Below are positions 37,865-47,079 of a stretch of 49,299 bases of DNA, one piece after another. Each line of letters begins with the position of its first letter. Position 1 is the first letter of the stretch. The notes beneath the pieces are model-generated. The model saw nothing but the letters and a program-made list of their open reading frames with translations, did not search any database and had not been told where the DNA came from. The DNA is from Smithella sp. (lineage in GTDB: Bacteria > Desulfobacterota > Syntrophia > Syntrophales > Smithellaceae), in assembly GCA_012522275.1 (NCBI GenBank), contig JAAYKU010000289.1:1-49299 (forward strand), read 5' to 3'. Position numbers and translations under genes: made by a program.

Positions 37865-40030
37865 ATGGCCGACAGACCATACCGAGCGTCCCGCCGCGAC
37901 AGTTTTGTCTTTCCCCGCGGCGAAGAAAAACCCGCCGTTGACCGCGAAGCATCGGCACCCCTGCCCGCCGGAGATGTTTTGGCTCTTGCGGGAGCGGCAG
38001 GCGTGGGGCTTTATGTTGTTTACGACGCCTGTTTCAGCTACACCAACGCTCATCTGGCAAAACTCCTTTCCTATCCGGGCGCACGCGATCTTGTCGGCAA
38101 AAATCTCTCCGAAGTAATCCATCCCGAGGATTGCCGCCTGCTGCCCGCGGACACTCCCCCCGGCGTGGATCCTGACGCTCTCATCGTACGCCTGCTGAAA
38201 AAAGACGGAGGCATTTTGCCTGCCGCGCTGACTTGCCGGAGTATTGATTTTCAGGGGGTAAAGGCCCGCGCCGGGTGCGTGATCAGCATAGACACCATGG
38301 TACACAGACTGGGTGAACTGGAAGATTCACTAAAGCGCTATGAAACCATCCTCGATGACGTCAATGTCCAGCTCAGTGAAATTGACCTGCACGGTAATAT
38401 CACTTTTATCAACGACGCAGGCTGCCGGACGTGGAAACTGCCGCGCGAGGAGCTGATGGGAATGAATTACCGTCACTACATGAAGGACAGGGACATCCGG
38501 GAATATGATCGGCTCTACAAAAAGGTTTATTTTACCGGCATACCGATGCAAAACGTGATCCTGGAGGTGACGGACCGCGAAGGCGTGCAAAAAACGATTG
38601 AAAAGTCTGTCTCGCTGGCCCGCAATGCGGCAGGCTTGATTTACGGTTTCCGCATGGTATCGCGCGATGTGACGGAAAAACGCGAGGCGGAAAAGAAACT
38701 GGCCGAACAGCGTCTGCGCCTGGAGGCCATTTTCAGCAGCGTGAAAGACGCGATCATTACGGTTGACCCGGATTTTGCCGTCATCGATGCCAACAAATCG
38801 ATCGAGAGCATCTGTCCGGTACAGGTGTGCGATATTACCGGACAAAAATTCACCGCCTGCACAGGCCTCTGCGGACAGGCATGCGCCGAAGTCCTCAAGC
38901 AGACCCTGGAGAAAAAAACGGCGGTACGTGAATACCGGATTGAATGCGACCACAAGGCGAGGCCTCAGCAGGTGGTGAGCCTTTCGAGCTCGCCTTTGAT
39001 CGACCCGCAGGGAAATTTCATGGGCGCGGTGATGGTTATCCGTGACGTGACCCTTTTGCGCGACGTGGAGCGCGAGCTCCGGGAGCGTCACCAGTTTCAG
39101 CGGCTGATCGGGCGCAACAAGACCATGCAGAACATATACAGCCTGCTTGAGGATCTGGCGGGCCTGGACACAACCGTTTTGGTCACGGGTGAAAGCGGGA
39201 CGGGGAAGGAACTGGTCGCCCGCGCCTTACACTACAGCGGCAACCGGGCGTTCAAGCCCTTTACCACGGTAAACTGCTCGGCGCTGGCGGAAGGTCTCCT
39301 GGAAAGCGAGCTGTTCGGTCATGTGAAGGGGGCGTTCACCGGCGCCATCAAAGACAAACAGGGGCGCTTTGCCGCAGCCGAAGGGGGGACTATCCTGCTG
39401 GATGAAATCGGCGACATTTCGCCTCTGATGCAGCTCAAGCTGTTGAGAGTCCTTCAGGAAAAGGAATTTGAAATGGTGGGCGATTCCACCCCCCGGAAGG
39501 CGGATGTGCGCGTCATCGCCTGCACGAACAGGAACCTGAAGGAGAAGGTCAAAAAAGGAGAATTCCGTCAGGACCTTTACTACCGTCTCAAGGTGGTCGA
39601 AGTAGAACTTCCGCCACTGCGCGAAAGGCTTGAGGACCTGCCTTTGCTGGTGGACCATTTCCGTCGGAGGTTCAATGAAAGATTCGACAAGAACATCGAA
39701 GGAATATCCATCGAAGTGCTGGGTCTGTTCATGGGTTACACCTGGCCCGGAAATGTGCGCGAGCTCGAACATGTGATGGAACATGCCTTCGTGCTGTGCC
39801 GCGGCGGCACCATCACCTTGCGTCACCTGCCGGCCGACATCACAGCGGCGCGGCAGTCCAGGGACCTGCCACGTATGAAAAGCAAAGCTACGCCCGCTCA
39901 TGAGGCGCAGGCCATACGCGACGCCTTGAATAAAACCGGCTGGAACAAGTCCAAGGCCGCGCGCCTACTGGGCATCGGACGACGGACAATTTACCGGAAA
40001 ATCACAGACTATCAGCTCCGCGATGATTAG
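37865..40030 (+). CDS. Sigma-54-dependent transcriptional activator with PAS sensor domains and Fis-type HTH
   Basis: VTGESGTGKELVARALHYSG, GAFTGAIKDKQGRFAAAEGGTILLDEIGD, C-terminal KSKAARLLGIGRRTIYRKI; no receiver domain. Confidence 0.95.
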   Translation: MADRPYRASRRDSFVFPRGEEKPAVDREASAPLPAGDVLALAGAAGVGLYVVYDACFSYTNAHLAKLLSYPGARDLVGKNLSEVIHPEDCRLLPADTPPGVDPDALIVRLLKKDGGILPAALTCRSIDFQGVKARAGCVISIDTMVHRLGELEDSLKRYETILDDVNVQLSEIDLHGNITFINDAGCRTWKLPREELMGMNYRHYMKDRDIREYDRLYKKVYFTGIPMQNVILEVTDREGVQKTIEKSVSLARNAAGLIYGFRMVSRDVTEKREAEKKLAEQRLRLEAIFSSVKDAIITVDPDFAVIDANKSIESICPVQVCDITGQKFTACTGLCGQACAEVLKQTLEKKTAVREYRIECDHKARPQQVVSLSSSPLIDPQGNFMGAVMVIRDVTLLRDVERELRERHQFQRLIGRNKTMQNIYSLLEDLAGLDTTVLVTGESGTGKELVARALHYSGNRAFKPFTTVNCSALAEGLLESELFGHVKGAFTGAIKDKQGRFAAAEGGTILLDEIGDISPLMQLKLLRVLQEKEFEMVGDSTPRKADVRVIACTNRNLKEKVKKGEFRQDLYYRLKVVEVELPPLRERLEDLPLLVDHFRRRFNERFDKNIEGISIEVLGLFMGYTWPGNVRELEHVMEHAFVLCRGGTITLRHLPADITAARQSRDLPRMKSKATPAHEAQAIRDALNKTGWNKSKAARLLGIGRRTIYRKITDYQLRDD

Positions 40031-40098
40031 AGTCGCTTGCCCGCTTTTGCCTGCGTTCATTGCACACGGGATGCCGTTTAGAGAAAGGAATAACGTTT

Positions 40099-40506
40099 AT
40101 GGATGAAATGCTGATGATGGGAAAACAGGTTCTGGCGGCGCAGCCGTTCAGTGTTTTGATCGGAGCCGAGCTGACCGGCTTTGCCGTGGGGTTCGCCGAA
40201 CTGAAAGTGCCCGTGAAGCATGAACTCAAGCAGCAGCACGGCTTTTTACATGGCGGCGTTGTAAGCTATGCTGCCGACAATGCGCTTACCTATGTGGGAG
40301 GCAGCGTGCTGGGGCCCGCCGTCGTCACGTCGGAATTCAAAATCAATTATGTAAGACCGGCGGTAGGAGATTACATTGTCGCGCGGGCATCGGCGGTATA
40401 CGCCGGGAAAACGCAGGCGGTATGCCGCTGCGATGTTTATGCCGTCAAGGATCAAAAAGAAAGCCTCTGCGCGACGGCGCAGGGCACCATCACAAAAATC
40501 AGCTGA
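40099..40506 (+). CDS. PaaI-family hotdog thioesterase
   Basis: QQHGFLHGGVVSYAADNA motif, EFKINYVRPAVGD. Confidence 0.88.
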   Translation: MDEMLMMGKQVLAAQPFSVLIGAELTGFAVGFAELKVPVKHELKQQHGFLHGGVVSYAADNALTYVGGSVLGPAVVTSEFKINYVRPAVGDYIVARASAVYAGKTQAVCRCDVYAVKDQKESLCATAQGTITKIS

Positions 40507-40549
40507 TCCTGATAAGAACAATATTTCCTTCTTTGCAGCGATCCGGCGT

Positions 40550-41314
40550 TCAACTGAATTTCGAGAAATCCGGCTTGCGACGCTCGAAAAAGGCCGAAAA
40601 CGCCTCTTTGGCCTCCGGCGACTGAAGCATGGCCTCGAAATATTCACTTTCCTGCATCATCTGAGTGACAACCGCTTCTGTATCGCGCAATTTCATCAGG
40701 CGTTTGGTGGTGCGCAGCGATGAAGCAGGCAAAACCGCCAGCCTAGCCGCCCGGCCGTAAGCGTAGGTGAGGAGCTCCTCCGGCGGCAGCACCCGATTGA
40801 TCAGCCCCATCTCGAAGGCCTGCTCGGCCGAAAAGGATTCCCCGAACAGCAGAAGTTCGGCGGCGCGATGGTAGCCGATTATCTCCGGAAGAAGTTTACT
40901 TGATCCGAATTCCGGGCACAGGCCGAGTCGGGGAAACTGCATCGAAAATTTCGTGCCGGCCGCCGCATAGATCTGGTCGCAGTGTAAAAGCATCGTCACG
41001 CCGATGCCGATGGCCATGCCGGATACGGCGGCCAAGACCGGCTTGGGCATGGACAGGAGATTACGCATGAACTGCGCAACCGGCTTCTCTTCAAGGCTTC
41101 CCCTGGTGTTCATGAAATCTTCCAGATCGTTGCCGGCGGAAAACACCTCCGGCTTGCCGCAAAACAGCACAACACGCACCGATGGGTCATTTTCTCCGTC
41201 CGCCAGCGCGTAGGCGAGCATTTTGTACATGGCCGATGTGATCGCGTTCTTCTTCTGCGGCCTGTTGAACTCGATGGTCAGGACTCCTTCTTTTTTGGCT
41301 GTGGTGATTTCCAT
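40550..41314 (-). CDS. Enoyl-CoA hydratase/isomerase family protein
   Basis: FNRPQKKNAITSAMY, SAGNDLEDF, AAVSGMAIGIGVTMLLHCD, LFGESFSAEQAFEMGLINRV. Confidence 0.92.
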   Translation of the reverse strand: MEITTAKKEGVLTIEFNRPQKKNAITSAMYKMLAYALADGENDPSVRVVLFCGKPEVFSAGNDLEDFMNTRGSLEEKPVAQFMRNLLSMPKPVLAAVSGMAIGIGVTMLLHCDQIYAAAGTKFSMQFPRLGLCPEFGSSKLLPEIIGYHRAAELLLFGESFSAEQAFEMGLINRVLPPEELLTYAYGRAARLAVLPASSLRTTKRLMKLRDTEAVVTQMMQESEYFEAMLQSPEAKEAFSAFFERRKPDFSKFS

Positions 41315-41352
41315 ATATTTTCTCCCGTCTGGTTTTATGATTGCATGACACT

Positions 41353-42330
41353 TTACGACCGGCCTTCTTTTTCCGGCGGGTTGTCTGCAGGCTGCCTGCA
41401 ATCCTGGTGAGGGCTTCGGCCTGCCAGGCACAGAAGCTGCCCGTCATTACAACTGTTGCATTCAAATTGCAAGGTCGGATGGTCGACATTGAACCTGCCG
41501 GCCAGCATCGCGCGGACTCGGTCCGCCAGTTCATCGACCCGGCCGAGCATCTGATCGGGAACGGTGATATGTACAGCCAGCGCGATACTGTCGGATGATA
41601 GCTTCCAGACATGCAGGTCGTGAATTTTTGTAATACCGTCCAGGCCTTCCAGGGCATCGCGGATTTCTTCGAGGTTCATACCGGAGGGTGTCGCGTTCAT
41701 CAGAATCAGGAAGCTTTCCCTGATGAGCCCCCAGCCGCCGTAAACAATCATGGCCACGATGAGCCATGAAAACACAGGGTCGAGCCAGTACCAGGGTTTG
41801 AACATCCAGATGATGCCCAGCGTCACGACCCCGAGGGAGGTTGCCGCGTCGGCCAGCATATGTAAAAACGCGCTTTTCATGTTCAGGTTCACCTTCGCGC
41901 CCGCGCGCAAAAGCCCGGCGGAAAACATGTTGCCGGCAAAGCCCAGAAGAGCAATCCAGATCACGAGCCGGCCGCTGATCGGCCGGGGCGTGAAGATCCT
42001 GTGCCAGGCCTCGGCTGCGATATAAAAAGCCGCTCCGTACAGAAGAGCCACGCTGATCAGCGTGGCGAATATTTCTACGCGTTTGAAGCCGAAAGTATGT
42101 CTCAGTGTCGGCTGGCGCCTGCCGATAATGAGCGCCGCATAGTTGATAATAAGTGAAACAAAGTCGCTTAAATTGTGCACGGCGTCGCTGATGAGCGCCA
42201 TACTGCCTGACACAATGCCTCCGGCGATCTGCACCACGGGTATCAGAAAATTGATCACTATCGAAACCAGCAGGCGTCGGCCCCACGATTTTTCCTGGTC
42301 ATGCCTGTGGCTGTGCGTATCAGTCATCAT
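41353..42330 (-). CDS. Cation diffusion facilitator family transporter
   Basis: SGSMALISDAVHNLSDFVSLI, ADAATSLGVV, six-TM pattern, cytoplasmic domain ITKIHDLHVWKLSSDSIALAVHI. Confidence 0.93.
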   Translation of the reverse strand: MMTDTHSHRHDQEKSWGRRLLVSIVINFLIPVVQIAGGIVSGSMALISDAVHNLSDFVSLIINYAALIIGRRQPTLRHTFGFKRVEIFATLISVALLYGAAFYIAAEAWHRIFTPRPISGRLVIWIALLGFAGNMFSAGLLRAGAKVNLNMKSAFLHMLADAATSLGVVTLGIIWMFKPWYWLDPVFSWLIVAMIVYGGWGLIRESFLILMNATPSGMNLEEIRDALEGLDGITKIHDLHVWKLSSDSIALAVHITVPDQMLGRVDELADRVRAMLAGRFNVDHPTLQFECNSCNDGQLLCLAGRSPHQDCRQPADNPPEKEGRS

Positions 42331-42429
42331 ACGTAAATAGTAGCGCATCTTCCGTGAGAGGTCAATTGTGCCTTTGTTTCGGCAAGAACCTGCTTTCGCG
42401 CCACCGTCCCGAGATGATACTGTTTTTTG

Positions 42430-42458
42430 TTGACAAAAGTCTTTCGAGAAATTAGAAT
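42430..42458 (+). promoter_or_regulatory. Sigma-70-type promoter for the cimA leader
   Basis: TTGACA (42430-42435) - 17 nt - TAGAAT (42453-42458). Confidence 0.8.
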
Positions 42459-42491
42459 AGGAAAAATTAGCTCTCAGAGATCGTGGTGAAT

Positions 42492-42563
42492 ATGCTTATC
42501 AGCACCGGAATCATTATGAACATCATTATAATTAGCTTCCGCACAGGAGGCCCGGCCGTGTAG
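42492..42563 (+). CDS. Putative isoleucine-rich leader peptide, 23 aa
   Basis: ATG...TAG encodes MLISTGIIMNIIIISFRTGGPAV with 7 Ile codons, located between a promoter and an intrinsic terminator. Confidence 0.75.
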   Translation: MLISTGIIMNIIIISFRTGGPAV

Positions 42564-42592
42564 TAGGCATACTTTAGACATACTAAATTCCG

Positions 42593-42629
42593 AACCGCCG
42601 CCGGCCGCAAAACCGGCGGCGGTTTTTTT
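42593..42629 (+). terminator. Attenuator-type intrinsic terminator upstream of cimA
   Basis: AACCGCCGCCGG-ccgcaaaa-CCGGCGGCGGTT followed by TTTTT, perfect 12-bp stem. Confidence 0.85.
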
Positions 42630-42722
42630 ATGCGGACAACAGCGAGCCGAAAAGCCCGGGGTTCCGGCGGCCGCCGACGGAAAAAAGCACATGCAGATAA
42701 TACTGCCTGAAGGAGACAGGTT

Positions 42723-44300
42723 ATGACCAAAAAAAATATTTTAATTTACGACACGACGCTGCGCGACGGCACGCAAGGCGAGCAGATCACTTTTTCCGCG
42801 GAGGAAAAGCTGCGCATCGCCCACAGGCTCGACGATATCCATTTCCATTACATCGAGGGGGGCTGGCCCGGCTCCAATCCCAAGGATGCGCGTTTTTTCG
42901 AGCTGGCCAGGCAGGCGGAGTTTAAACATGCCCGACTGACCGCTTTCGGTGCTACACGTAAACCAAACATCCTGCCCGGGGCATGCCCCAATCTCAAGGC
43001 GCTGGTCAAGGCCGGCACACCGGCGGTAGCCATTTTCGGCAAGTCCTGGGATCTGCATGTCACAGACATCCTCAAAACAGATCTGGAGGAAAATCTGTCG
43101 ATGATCCGCGATTCTATCGCTTATCTGAAAGATCTGGGCAAAGAGGTTCTCTTCGACGCGGAGCATTTTTTTGACGGATACAAGCAAAACCCGCGCTACG
43201 CGGTACGCGTCGTCAGGGCTGCGCTGGAGGCGGGTGCGGACAAAATTATCTTTTGTGACACAAACGGTGGTACCATGACACATGAGCTCACCGATATCGT
43301 CAAAAAAATGCTCCGTATTGTTGATCCGGCCATCTCAGGCATCCATCTGCACAATGACTGCGGCCTGGCGCTGGCCAACTCCATCGCGGCGGTGCGCGAA
43401 GGGGTCCGGATGGTGCAGGGGACTGTCAACGGCTACGGTGAGAGGTGCGGCAACACCGATCTGATTTCGCTTGTCGGCAATTTGCAGATAAAGATGAAAA
43501 TGCAGTGCCTGCCTGCCGAATCCATCCGGCAGTTGACAAATCTGTCGCTGTATGTGAGCGACGTGGCCAATATACCCCCTCTTACCTCGCGGCCCTTCGT
43601 CGGGCGCAGCGCATTTGCACACAAAGGAGGGGTTCATGTCAGCGCCGTGACGAAAAACTCCCTGGCCTATGAGCATATGGACCCTGAGCTGGTCGGTAAC
43701 AGCCGCCGCGTGCTTGTTTCTGACATGGCCGGAAAAAGCAATATCGAATACAAGGCCCGGGCGCTGGGGATCGACCTGAAAAAGAAAAATGCCCTCAATA
43801 AAGTCGTGCAACAAGTCAAGTATATGGAGGACAGAGGCTATCAGTTTGATGCGGCCGACGGCTCCCTTTCCGTTTTGATGAAAAAGACCATCGGCGAGTT
43901 TATAGAGCCATTCACGCTGGAGTGCTTCAGTGTCGTTACCTCCCGCATGCTGGACAATCCCGCCATGTCCCAGGCCACTATAAAAATATCCGTAGGAGGA
44001 GAGGAGGAGCTCACCGCCGCCGAAGGCAACGGCCCGGTCAATGCGCTCGACCACGCGCTGCGCAAGGCGCTGACAAAATTCTATCCCCAGATCCGCGACA
44101 TGCACCTGGTGGATTTCAAGGTGCGCACACTGGAGGGCTCTGAAGGCACGGCGGCCGGCGTGCGGGTTTTGCTCGATTCTACGGACGGCTCCGAAATCTG
44201 GAGCACGACGGGCGTGTCCGAAAATATTATCGAGGCCAGTTGGCAGGCCCTGATAGACAGTATCGAGTACAAGCTCAGCAAGGATAAGAAAAAGAAATAG
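42723..44300 (+). CDS. cimA: (R)-citramalate synthase, LeuA/NifV-like family
   Basis: IYDTTLRDGTQGEQITFS, HLHNDCGLALANSIAAVREG, QGTVNGYGERCGN, AHKGGVHVSAV; C-terminal regulatory domain. Confidence 0.92.
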   Translation: MTKKNILIYDTTLRDGTQGEQITFSAEEKLRIAHRLDDIHFHYIEGGWPGSNPKDARFFELARQAEFKHARLTAFGATRKPNILPGACPNLKALVKAGTPAVAIFGKSWDLHVTDILKTDLEENLSMIRDSIAYLKDLGKEVLFDAEHFFDGYKQNPRYAVRVVRAALEAGADKIIFCDTNGGTMTHELTDIVKKMLRIVDPAISGIHLHNDCGLALANSIAAVREGVRMVQGTVNGYGERCGNTDLISLVGNLQIKMKMQCLPAESIRQLTNLSLYVSDVANIPPLTSRPFVGRSAFAHKGGVHVSAVTKNSLAYEHMDPELVGNSRRVLVSDMAGKSNIEYKARALGIDLKKKNALNKVVQQVKYMEDRGYQFDAADGSLSVLMKKTIGEFIEPFTLECFSVVTSRMLDNPAMSQATIKISVGGEEELTAAEGNGPVNALDHALRKALTKFYPQIRDMHLVDFKVRTLEGSEGTAAGVRVLLDSTDGSEIWSTTGVSENIIEASWQALIDSIEYKLSKDKKKK

Positions 44301-44434
44301 CCGCGCGGCTTTTTACGGTGCGCCTTGATTTGCCGAATATCCGGTTTTTCACGAAACCGTCACTGTTGTATCTTTTTTTTAAATACCGTTTGCGCCCATT
44401 GCCAAATGCCGGTTTTGCTGATATGGGAAAATAA

Positions 44435-45061
44435 TTGAAACGGGAGCTTCACACGGTGTTGTCCATCAACAGTCAGAATCCGCAAATGCGCCTCATCCAG
44501 AAAACGGTTGCGGTCTTAAAAGAAGGCGGAGTAATTATCTATCCGACGGATACGGTTTACGGCCTCGGCTGCGGCTTATCCAACAAAAAAGGCATTGAAA
44601 GAATATACGAAATTAAAAGGAGAAGCAAAAAACGCCCCTTAAGCTTTGTCTGTTCCAATCTCAAGCACATCAGCCAGTACGCCCAAGTCACGGATTACGC
44701 GTATAAAACAATGAGACGCTGTCTGCCCGGGCCCTACACTTTCATTCTGGAAGCATCGCGCCTCGTGCCGAAAATGATTCTACCGAAAAGGCCGACCACA
44801 GGCATCCGCGTGCCGGACAACCAGATTTGCCTGGCCCTTATTCGCGAACTCGGAGAGCCGATCATCAGCACCAGCGTCCAGACGCAAGACGGGGAAGATC
44901 TCGGCAATCCCCTGCTCATCAACGAACATTTCGGACGTATTGTCGATTTGATCATCGACGGCGGAGTGATCATTCCCGAGCCGTCGAGTGTCATCAGCCT
45001 GGTGGACGACACGATTGAAATCTTAAGGACAGGAAAAGGCGACGTAAGCGCCTTCGAATAA
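44435..45061 (+). CDS. L-threonylcarbamoyladenylate synthase (YrdC/Sua5 family)
   Basis: GGVIIYPTDTVYGLGCGLSNKKGIERIYEIKRRSKKRPLSFVC, TTGIRVPDN, EPIISTS. Confidence 0.93.
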   Translation: MKRELHTVLSINSQNPQMRLIQKTVAVLKEGGVIIYPTDTVYGLGCGLSNKKGIERIYEIKRRSKKRPLSFVCSNLKHISQYAQVTDYAYKTMRRCLPGPYTFILEASRLVPKMILPKRPTTGIRVPDNQICLALIRELGEPIISTSVQTQDGEDLGNPLLINEHFGRIVDLIIDGGVIIPEPSSVISLVDDTIEILRTGKGDVSAFE

Positions 45062-45153
45062 CATACAAGGCCTTTTCAGCAGATCGCACACCGGGGCGGG
45101 CGGCAGGCCCTCCCGAAACGCACGGTGCCTGAAGTGGCCCAAAAAGGACGGTT

Positions 45154-47031
45154 ATGAAACACATTATGCTCGTCAACGCCGTGCATAAGGAACAAATGCG
45201 CATGGCTACGGTTGACGAAAACGGCAAGTTGATTGAATTCAACATTCAAATGGCGGTGAAAGAGCCGATCACCGGAAACATTTACAAGGGAAAAGTCCTC
45301 AAAGTCGAACGCGGCCTTCAGGCTGCATTTGTCGACTACGGTGGCGTCAAAGACGGCTTTCTCCCGCTTCGCGACGTGAGCACGGAATATTTTACGGAGC
45401 ATGCCGGCGCTACAGGCGGCAGGCCGGGGCTTAAATCCGGCCAGGAAATCATTGTTCAGGTTGTCCGCGAGGTAACCGGAAACAAAGGTGCGCTACTGAC
45501 ATCGTACGTTTCCCTGCCCGGACGCTATCTGGTGCTTCTGCCCAATAAACTCTGCGGCGGTATCTCACGCAAAATCGATGATGAAGAAGATAGGCAGAAA
45601 ATAAAATTTCTCATGGAACAGATCAAGGTCCCGGAAAATATGGGTTTTATCGTCCGGACCGCCGGCATCAACCGCACCAAACAGGAAATCCAGCGCGACT
45701 ACCAGTTTCTGATGCGCCTGTGGAAAGACATTTCCCGCAAGGCCGACAGTGTGACCGCCCCATATTTTCTGTATCAGGAAACGGATTTCGGTGTGCGCTC
45801 CCTGCGCGACTACCTGACACCGGAGGTTGAGGAAATACAGGTCGACGATGTAGAAACTTTCCGGAAAATGCGCGCATATCTGAAAGCCGTAGCTCCGAGG
45901 AATTTGCGGATCCTCAAGCAGTACAAGGAAAAAGTGCCGATCTTCGACCGGTTTGAGCTCGAAGAGCAGATTCGCGTCATTTATCAGGAGCGCGTAGAGC
46001 TCAAATCGGGCGGCTATATCATCATCAATCCCACAGAAGCCATGATCACCATCGACGTCAACTCCGGTCGCGGCTCCAACAAAAGGAACATTGAAGAAAC
46101 GGCTTTCAAAACAAATGTCGAAGCCTGTGAAGAAATCGCCAGGCAACTGAGGCTGCGCGACCTGGGCGGGCTTATCGTCATCGATTTCATCGACATGATC
46201 GACAAAAAGCATATCGCGGAAATTGAAAAGGTTTTTAAAAAAGCGCTCAGCATGGACCGCGCCAGAATTCAGCTTTCACGTATTTCCAAATTCGGACTGC
46301 TGGAACTCTCACGGCAGAAAAAACAGTCCACCATTCAGGAAATCAGCTACAACACCTGTCCGTACTGCAAAGGCACGGGACTGAGGCCTTCACTGGAGTA
46401 TGCCTCACTAGTGGCGTTTCGCAAGATTGAATCGGAGGCGGTCAAAGGCATCTATACCGAGCTGAAAGTCAGTCTGCCCAATGAAATTGCCCTGTACATT
46501 CTCAATAACAAACGGGTAGAGATCATGAAGATGGAAAGCACCTTCAGCCTGGGACTTCTTATCGAAGGAAGACCGGATATGGCATGGGATAACTTTGAAA
46601 TCCAGCCTTCCCTGAAGGAAAAAAACCTGCAGGTCAGTGTCATGCAGGGTGTCCCATTGCTTAAACTTGCCGCTCAAACCGAGCCGGACGGTGAGGCCGA
46701 TATCAAAGCAGAAGAGGAGCAATCCCTTCCCACCGATGAAATAAAGGAGAAAAAAGGCAACCGACGATCTCGCCACAGAAAAAAGAAAAAAGTCGCGGAC
46801 CAACTCGATGTATCAATCCCGCCGGACGACATACTGGGAGGCGCCCTTTCTTTCACCCATCCCCGCGTACCACAGGGAGCTGCCGCGCTTGTTACCGTGA
46901 AACCTTTAAAAAACATCAGCCCCCTGCCGGACGACTTTTATCCCATGGAGCCGGCGTACGATCTTTTCGCGCCTGCACCGGAAAACGGACGCACGCCGGA
47001 TGAGCCGGAAGACGTCGAAGGACAGGATTGA
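45154..47031 (+). CDS. rng: RNase E/G-family ribonuclease with C-terminal extension
   Basis: GNIYKGKVLKVERGLQAAFVDYG, GRGSNKRNIEETAFKTNVEA, GLIVIDFIDM, Zn-link CPYCKGTG. Confidence 0.95.
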   Translation: MKHIMLVNAVHKEQMRMATVDENGKLIEFNIQMAVKEPITGNIYKGKVLKVERGLQAAFVDYGGVKDGFLPLRDVSTEYFTEHAGATGGRPGLKSGQEIIVQVVREVTGNKGALLTSYVSLPGRYLVLLPNKLCGGISRKIDDEEDRQKIKFLMEQIKVPENMGFIVRTAGINRTKQEIQRDYQFLMRLWKDISRKADSVTAPYFLYQETDFGVRSLRDYLTPEVEEIQVDDVETFRKMRAYLKAVAPRNLRILKQYKEKVPIFDRFELEEQIRVIYQERVELKSGGYIIINPTEAMITIDVNSGRGSNKRNIEETAFKTNVEACEEIARQLRLRDLGGLIVIDFIDMIDKKHIAEIEKVFKKALSMDRARIQLSRISKFGLLELSRQKKQSTIQEISYNTCPYCKGTGLRPSLEYASLVAFRKIESEAVKGIYTELKVSLPNEIALYILNNKRVEIMKMESTFSLGLLIEGRPDMAWDNFEIQPSLKEKNLQVSVMQGVPLLKLAAQTEPDGEADIKAEEEQSLPTDEIKEKKGNRRSRHRKKKKVADQLDVSIPPDDILGGALSFTHPRVPQGAAALVTVKPLKNISPLPDDFYPMEPAYDLFAPAPENGRTPDEPEDVEGQD

Positions 47032-47079
47032 ACGAAACAAACACCGCGCTGCGCCAACGGCATTCAAGGAGGTACTTTC

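Noticed and set aside
38330-39901. Minus-strand ORFs (253 and 224 aa) opposite the sigma-54 activator
   Set aside because: Antisense to strongly conserved AAA+ and PAS sequence; no family features.
44299-44316. AGCCGCGCGGCTTTTT as cimA terminator
   Set aside because: Stem only about 4 bp with a GCGC loop; too weak to call.
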